Assembly: GCF_023856365.1 (NCBI RefSeq)
Contig: NC_064540.1
Coordinates: 7,354,501-7,418,500, forward strand
Origin: Brienomyrus brachyistius
Lineage: Eukaryota > Chordata > Actinopteri > Osteoglossiformes > Mormyridae
Length of the DNA stretch: 64,000 nucleotides
Reading direction: 5' to 3'
Numbering within the stretch: position 1 is the first letter of the stretch; each line of letters starts with the position of its first letter. The notes beneath the pieces were generated by a model, which was not told where the DNA came from, made no database searches, and was given only the letters and a program-made list of their open reading frames with translations. Shown piece by piece: positions 62,846 through 64,000 of the stretch. The position numbers and the translations under genes are program-made.

Positions 62846-63387
62846 GTCTGGATCAGTGTTTCTATCGAGAACTGTGAGGGAGAACAAACATGAACTGTCT
62901 GGGATTCCCCGAGGTGTCTGTTGGGAAGCGCTGATCTAGATGAACGTGAAGAGTTTCTCCTGATGGGCTGAGAGTGGTTAAATGTGCTTAGGGCTGCTAT
63001 GGACTGAGCCCTGTTACAAGCTTCAATGTGTCAACATTGGCCTTATTCTCTTGTTAAATATCAGAGTTGGAAAAATAGAATTATTTCTGTTCATATGGTG
63101 AGGTAGTTTTGGTTGCCTAGTCTAGCTGGCGTTGCCCTTTATGGCCCAGCTAGGTGGCGGGCAGGTCCGTGGTCTCTGTCCCGCTCCCTGTGCTGACACC
63201 TCGCCGCTTTCTGAAGACTCGCGTTTTCTGCCCCCCTTTCTACCCCCCCCCCCAGACACAGGCGGAGAGGGAGCAGCTGCCAGTCAAAGCAGGAACACTA
63301 GCCAGACTGCAGACCCACATCGAAACTGTCATCCTGTCCCTGCCCGAGGATCTGCAGGGAATCCTGCTCAAGTCATCCAGCCCATGA
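42924..63387 (+). CDS. dennd6a: dennd6a, DENN domain-containing protein 6A (complete, 20 coding exons)
   Basis: DENND6A (formerly FAM116A) is a DENN-domain guanine nucleotide exchange factor for Rab14 on endosomes. It acts in recycling of cargo such as ADAM10 (family knowledge). Twenty plus-strand exons with GT-AG sites join with consistent phases (1806 nt) into 602 residues; the human protein is about 608. The upstream DENN part lies roughly at residues 55-235, with [33 protein letters not shown] and [20 protein letters not shown]. The central DENN part is at about 250-390, with LWELVLLGE and [20 protein letters not shown]. The downstream part and C-terminal helices follow and end [15 protein letters not shown]. 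The ATG is chosen because an in-frame TAA lies 21 bp upstream and the N-terminus matches the family. Its divergent neighbour is slmap, as in mammals. Confidence 0.97.
43146..43935 (+). other. dennd6a intron 1
   Basis: A 790-bp intron. The first 100 bp are still CpG-containing and repeat short gttagc and gctagc words. No other feature recognised. Confidence 0.6.
43936..43974 (+). CDS. dennd6a: dennd6a exon 2 (39-nt microexon)
   Basis: Residues 75-87, [13 protein letters not shown]. Acceptor ttccag|GTC, donor GAG|gtaagt, phase 0 at both ends. It is only 13 codons, yet conserved in the family. Confidence 0.96.
44073..44115 (+). CDS. dennd6a: dennd6a exon 3
   Basis: Residues 88-101 plus one base, [14 protein letters not shown](G). 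Acceptor tttcag|AAA, donor TCAG|gtaaat. Separated from exon 2 by a 98-bp intron. Confidence 0.95.
44659..44990 (+). repeat. 42-bp tandem repeat, 8 copies
   Basis: Unit starts at 44659, 44701, 44743, 44785, 44827, 44869, 44911 and 44953 (the last is slightly short). Each unit begins tcctaggtggattgtcctga. Copies are nearly identical and vary mainly at acccctg/acccttg. As 42 is a multiple of 3, a minus-strand frame stays open with a 14-residue period ([14 protein letters not shown]). It lies in dennd6a intron 3 and is not a gene. Confidence 0.97.
45493..45695 (+). mobile_element. tRNA-derived SINE
   Basis: Well-preserved copy: ggctcagtgggttaggatgc (A-box side), gccggtttgaatcccaggga (B-box side), and a tail gggtaaaagtatccactgca. 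Confidence 0.75.
47325..47475 (+). mobile_element. Degraded tRNA-derived SINE
   Basis: Contains tctttcaaccgaaaggtcgc tggttc, an anticodon-stem-like and T-arm-like piece, but no acceptor-stem pairing. A SINE remnant, not a functional tRNA. Confidence 0.45.
47781..48332. mobile_element. Foldback (long inverted repeat) element
   Basis: Two 75-bp arms, 47781-47855 and 48258-48332, are reverse complements with few mismatches (shared core attccccaagttttattgaa). They flank a 402-bp unrelated spacer. This resembles a MITE or foldback element. No target-site duplication was confirmed. Confidence 0.7.
50163..50275 (+). CDS. dennd6a: dennd6a exon 4
   Basis: Residues 102-139, [20 protein letters not shown] to DAPLCLK. 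Acceptor ctgtag|GCTG, donor AAG|gttaga. The 6-kb intron 3 lies before it. Confidence 0.95.
51353..51433 (+). CDS. dennd6a: dennd6a exon 5
   Basis: Residues 140-166, [20 protein letters not shown] then KRGYFQK. Acceptor ttccag|AGA, donor AAG|gtgagt. Core uDENN strand and helix. Confidence 0.96.
51993..52290. mobile_element. Fragment related to the 56286 element
   Basis: Begins agggctgggcgatttgcgat, and its right part reads caatatttatcacaaaaaaa. It abuts the next element without a clear gap, so its exact right end is uncertain. Confidence 0.45.
52293..53909. mobile_element. Terminal-inverted-repeat DNA element with nested SINE
   Basis: Left end agggtgcactctcacttggc and right end (reverse complement) aggatgtactcacactaggc match at about 16 of 21 positions. 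Internal segments 52300-52400 and 53200-53300 both carry a ctggtctgc.ctcaca block. No intact transposase. A SINE lies inside at 52708-52937. Confidence 0.55.
52708..52937 (+). mobile_element. tRNA-derived SINE nested in a DNA element
   Basis: Complete copy from gtgtggctcagtgggctaag to the 3' tail cagggatcaataaagtatca with an (ATT)n end at 52919-52937. It interrupts the 52293-53909 element. Confidence 0.75.
54023..54106. repeat. Hairpin-forming inverted repeat
   Basis: Arms 54023-54052 and 54077-54106 (30 bp each, one mismatch) flank a 24-nt loop. The core is tttcaaccaaccagttgag. Probably the relic of a small foldback transposon common in fish genomes. Confidence 0.85.
54323..54428 (+). CDS. 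dennd6a: dennd6a exon 6
   Basis: Residues 167-201 plus one base, [20 protein letters not shown] through [12 protein letters not shown]. Acceptor tcccag|TCC, donor GCCG|gtgagc. Confidence 0.96.
54714..54793 (+). CDS. dennd6a: dennd6a exon 7
   Basis: Residues 202-228, ending the [15 protein letters not shown] segment with LPIMGVVMK. Acceptor catcag|CCT, donor AAG|gtagcc. Confidence 0.95.
54836..55075 (+). repeat. CT-rich low-complexity tract in dennd6a intron 7
   Basis: About 240 bp dominated by CTCTCT and CCCT words, reaching to within about 20 bp of the exon 8 acceptor. It forms an unusually long pyrimidine tract. Confidence 0.9.
55091..55150 (+). CDS. dennd6a: dennd6a exon 8
   Basis: Residues 229-248, [20 protein letters not shown]. 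Acceptor ctgcag|ATT, donor GAG|gtgaga. A long CT-rich tract precedes the acceptor. Confidence 0.95.
55228..55283 (+). CDS. dennd6a: dennd6a exon 9
   Basis: Residues 249-266 plus two bases, [18 protein letters not shown](R). Acceptor tttcag|AAT, donor TTCAG|gtcagt. The intron before it is only 77 bp. Confidence 0.95.
55806..55928 (+). CDS. dennd6a: dennd6a exon 10 (cDENN core)
   Basis: Residues 267-307 plus two bases, [20 protein letters not shown] through [13 protein letters not shown]. Acceptor atctag|GTG, donor TCAG|gttagt. LWELVLLGE is the most conserved cDENN stretch. Confidence 0.95.
56286..56736. mobile_element. Small terminal-inverted-repeat element (GGGCTGGGCGATAT type)
   Basis: Left end aggactgggtgatat and right end atatcgccccgccct are imperfect inverted repeats around 450 bp of AT-rich sequence in dennd6a intron 10. 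Such ends are common in fish non-autonomous DNA transposons. A related left end is at 51993. Confidence 0.55.
57117..57212 (+). CDS. dennd6a: dennd6a exon 11
   Basis: Residues 308-339 plus two bases, (S)[19 protein letters not shown] then [12 protein letters not shown]. Acceptor tgtag|CTG, donor CCC|gtaagt. Confidence 0.95.
58269..58363 (+). CDS. dennd6a: dennd6a exon 12
   Basis: Residues 340-371, (P)[19 protein letters not shown] then [12 protein letters not shown]. Acceptor cccag|GCC, donor GCAG|gtagca. Confidence 0.96.
58692..58757 (+). CDS. dennd6a: dennd6a exon 13
   Basis: Residues 372-393, (G)[19 protein letters not shown] then KP. Lysine-rich. Acceptor tttag|GGG, donor CCAG|gtgatg. 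Confidence 0.95.
58881..58945 (+). CDS. dennd6a: dennd6a exon 14
   Basis: Residues 394-415, (G)[19 protein letters not shown] then QR. Acceptor tgcag|GAG, donor AGG|gtgagc. Confidence 0.96.
59061..59150 (+). CDS. dennd6a: dennd6a exon 15
   Basis: Residues 416-445, [20 protein letters not shown] then [10 protein letters not shown]. Acceptor tcaag|GGT, donor TTG|gtagga. Confidence 0.96.
59251..59279 (+). repeat. (TG)n microsatellite
   Basis: Short GT repeat in dennd6a intron 15. A second one at 62813-62842 (intron 19) and a third at 58438-58455 (intron 12) are similar. Confidence 0.9.
59335..59388 (+). CDS. dennd6a: dennd6a exon 16
   Basis: Residues 446-463, [18 protein letters not shown]. 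Acceptor cccag|GAG, donor AAG|gtaagc, 54 nt, phase 0. Confidence 0.96.
59523..59632 (+). CDS. dennd6a: dennd6a exon 17
   Basis: Residues 464-499 plus two bases, [20 protein letters not shown] through LKGDWIGLY(R). Acceptor cctcag|AGC, donor ACAG|gtactg. Confidence 0.96.
59633..61852 (+). other. dennd6a intron 17
   Basis: Holds the second copy of the piggyBac-like element (59815-60644). The rest (60650-61850) is unique-looking, with no recognised feature. Confidence 0.6.
59815..60644 (-). mobile_element. Non-autonomous piggyBac-like element, copy 2
   Basis: Reverse-oriented homologue of 12421-13239. It starts ataaccctttgg and ends ccccagagggttaa, giving inverted CCCTYTGG-type ends and a TTAA target at the right. 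Shared internal words include gatacatccccatcagcact. About 0.82 kb, no coding capacity, inside dennd6a intron 17. Confidence 0.75.
61853..61955 (+). CDS. dennd6a: dennd6a exon 18
   Basis: Residues 500-534, [20 protein letters not shown] then [14 protein letters not shown]. Acceptor atcacag|GCA, donor GAG|gtttgg. Confidence 0.96.
62354..62428 (+). CDS. dennd6a: dennd6a exon 19
   Basis: Residues 535-559, [20 protein letters not shown] then LKDKL. Acceptor cgcag|GAC, donor CTG|gtcagt. Confidence 0.96.
62672..62812 (+). repeat. Interspersed repeat fragment
   Basis: Contains acacgcaaactccagacaca, gggattcggacctccagccc and caacagcgctgtcctctgag, a degraded tRNA-like repeat in dennd6a intron 19. A TG microsatellite follows directly. 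Confidence 0.4.
62813..62842 (+). repeat. (TG)n microsatellite in intron 19
   Basis: About 15 TG units directly after a degraded interspersed repeat. Confidence 0.9.
63256..63387 (+). CDS. dennd6a: dennd6a exon 20 (last coding exon)
   Basis: Residues 560-602 and the TGA stop at 63385-63387. It runs from [20 protein letters not shown] to [15 protein letters not shown]. The acceptor lies in an almost pure C tract (63243-63255, ...ccccag). Confidence 0.95.
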   Translation, partial: TQAEREQLPVKAGTLARLQTHIETVILSLPEDLQGILLKSSSP

Positions 63388-64000
63388 ACTCGACCCTCTG
63401 CTGCCCCCATGGGGATAGAGGTGTGAATGACGGCACTGTCCCCAGAGCCAAGACTGATCCAGGCGGTTGCATCCCCCCCCCCCCGCCCCCCACACTGAGA
63501 ACATTTCCCTGAAATGGCCCCCGTGCTGCCCCCATACACAATGCTGGCGTTAGAACCGCCGATTTGTGTGTTTACATGCAGCCAGGACACGGCTTTGATA
63601 TTGCTCTGCAATACCATGGCTACTTCGGGGGATATGCGCATCATTCTCTCACGATACCTCCAGCGTGTCCTTTTGTCGCTCCCTGCCCACAAACACGCCC
63701 CCAACAGGAGCTGAGTGGAGGTGCAGACTTTCGCAGATTAGAGGTATGGGTGTTGACAACTCCCCTACCTTCTCTTTGGTTTGCCTGAGGTGGGAAAAGC
63801 CACCGACGGCACCTCTGGTGGCTTTTAATCATGAGTTACAGTAGGTGTTTAAGCTCATAGGCCGTAACATGTCATGTGATTTGAGTTAAGGTCCAATCAG
63901 GGACTGAGAGAATGCTCTAAGCAGCTTAAGGCCTTTGGGGGCCTCTGAGCACGTTTTAAAGTGTAATGATGTAACACTAAGATGTCAGACAGCATGACTG
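63388..64000 (+). other. dennd6a 3' UTR and downstream sequence
   Basis: No AATAAA or ATTAAA hexamer is seen in the 613 bp after the stop. Either a variant signal is used or the 3' UTR extends past the window. It contains a C-run near 63475-63490. Confidence 0.5.

Noticed and set aside
63388..64000. A third gene after dennd6a
   Set aside because: Open frames here are antisense or frame shadows of the last exon and 3' UTR. No splice-supported coding segment was recognised.

Overview
The window is nuclear DNA from a ray-finned fish, most likely a teleost. It has long introns, GT-AG splice sites, tRNA-derived SINE copies, LINE 3' ends, Tc1-like and piggyBac-like element remnants and fish-type microsatellites. 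I cannot name the species. There is no sign of prokaryotic genes, CRISPR arrays, rRNA or an intact virus.

It holds two protein-coding genes in head-to-head (divergent) order. The left half, on the minus strand, is the 5' part of slmap (sarcolemma-associated protein). Its start codon is at 36376 and I could join 16 coding exons (about 507 residues: FHA domain, coiled coils, then a run of small cassette-like exons) down to 2636. The remaining 3' exons lie beyond the left edge. The right half, on the plus strand, is what looks like a complete dennd6a (DENN domain-containing 6A, a Rab14 exchange factor). It has 20 coding exons from the ATG at 42924 to the stop at 63387, and all phases join into a 602-residue protein. 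The same two genes are head-to-head neighbours in mammals, so this is conserved synteny.

Layout: 1-2635 is slmap intron; 2636-36376 is slmap exons 16 to 1, with a 6.8-kb intron 3 and a 13.7-kb intron 1. The intergenic stretch 36377-42923 has a GC-rich putative slmap promoter near 37640-37880, a repeat-rich AT-rich middle, and the putative dennd6a promoter with a (GGA)n tract just before the ATG. From 42924 to 63387 is dennd6a, and 63388-64000 is its 3' UTR, with no canonical polyadenylation signal seen before the window ends.

The introns carry most of the unusual structure. There are two copies of one non-autonomous piggyBac-like element in opposite orientation, one of them nested inside a broken Tc1-like transposon. 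There is an eight-copy 42-bp tandem repeat, two foldback structures, terminal-inverted-repeat elements, and two opposed copies of a repeat carrying CRE-like and YY1-like motifs. I found no evidence for a new multi-gene system. The most interesting gene-level points are the block of symmetric phase-1 exons in slmap and its probable GC-AG intron.
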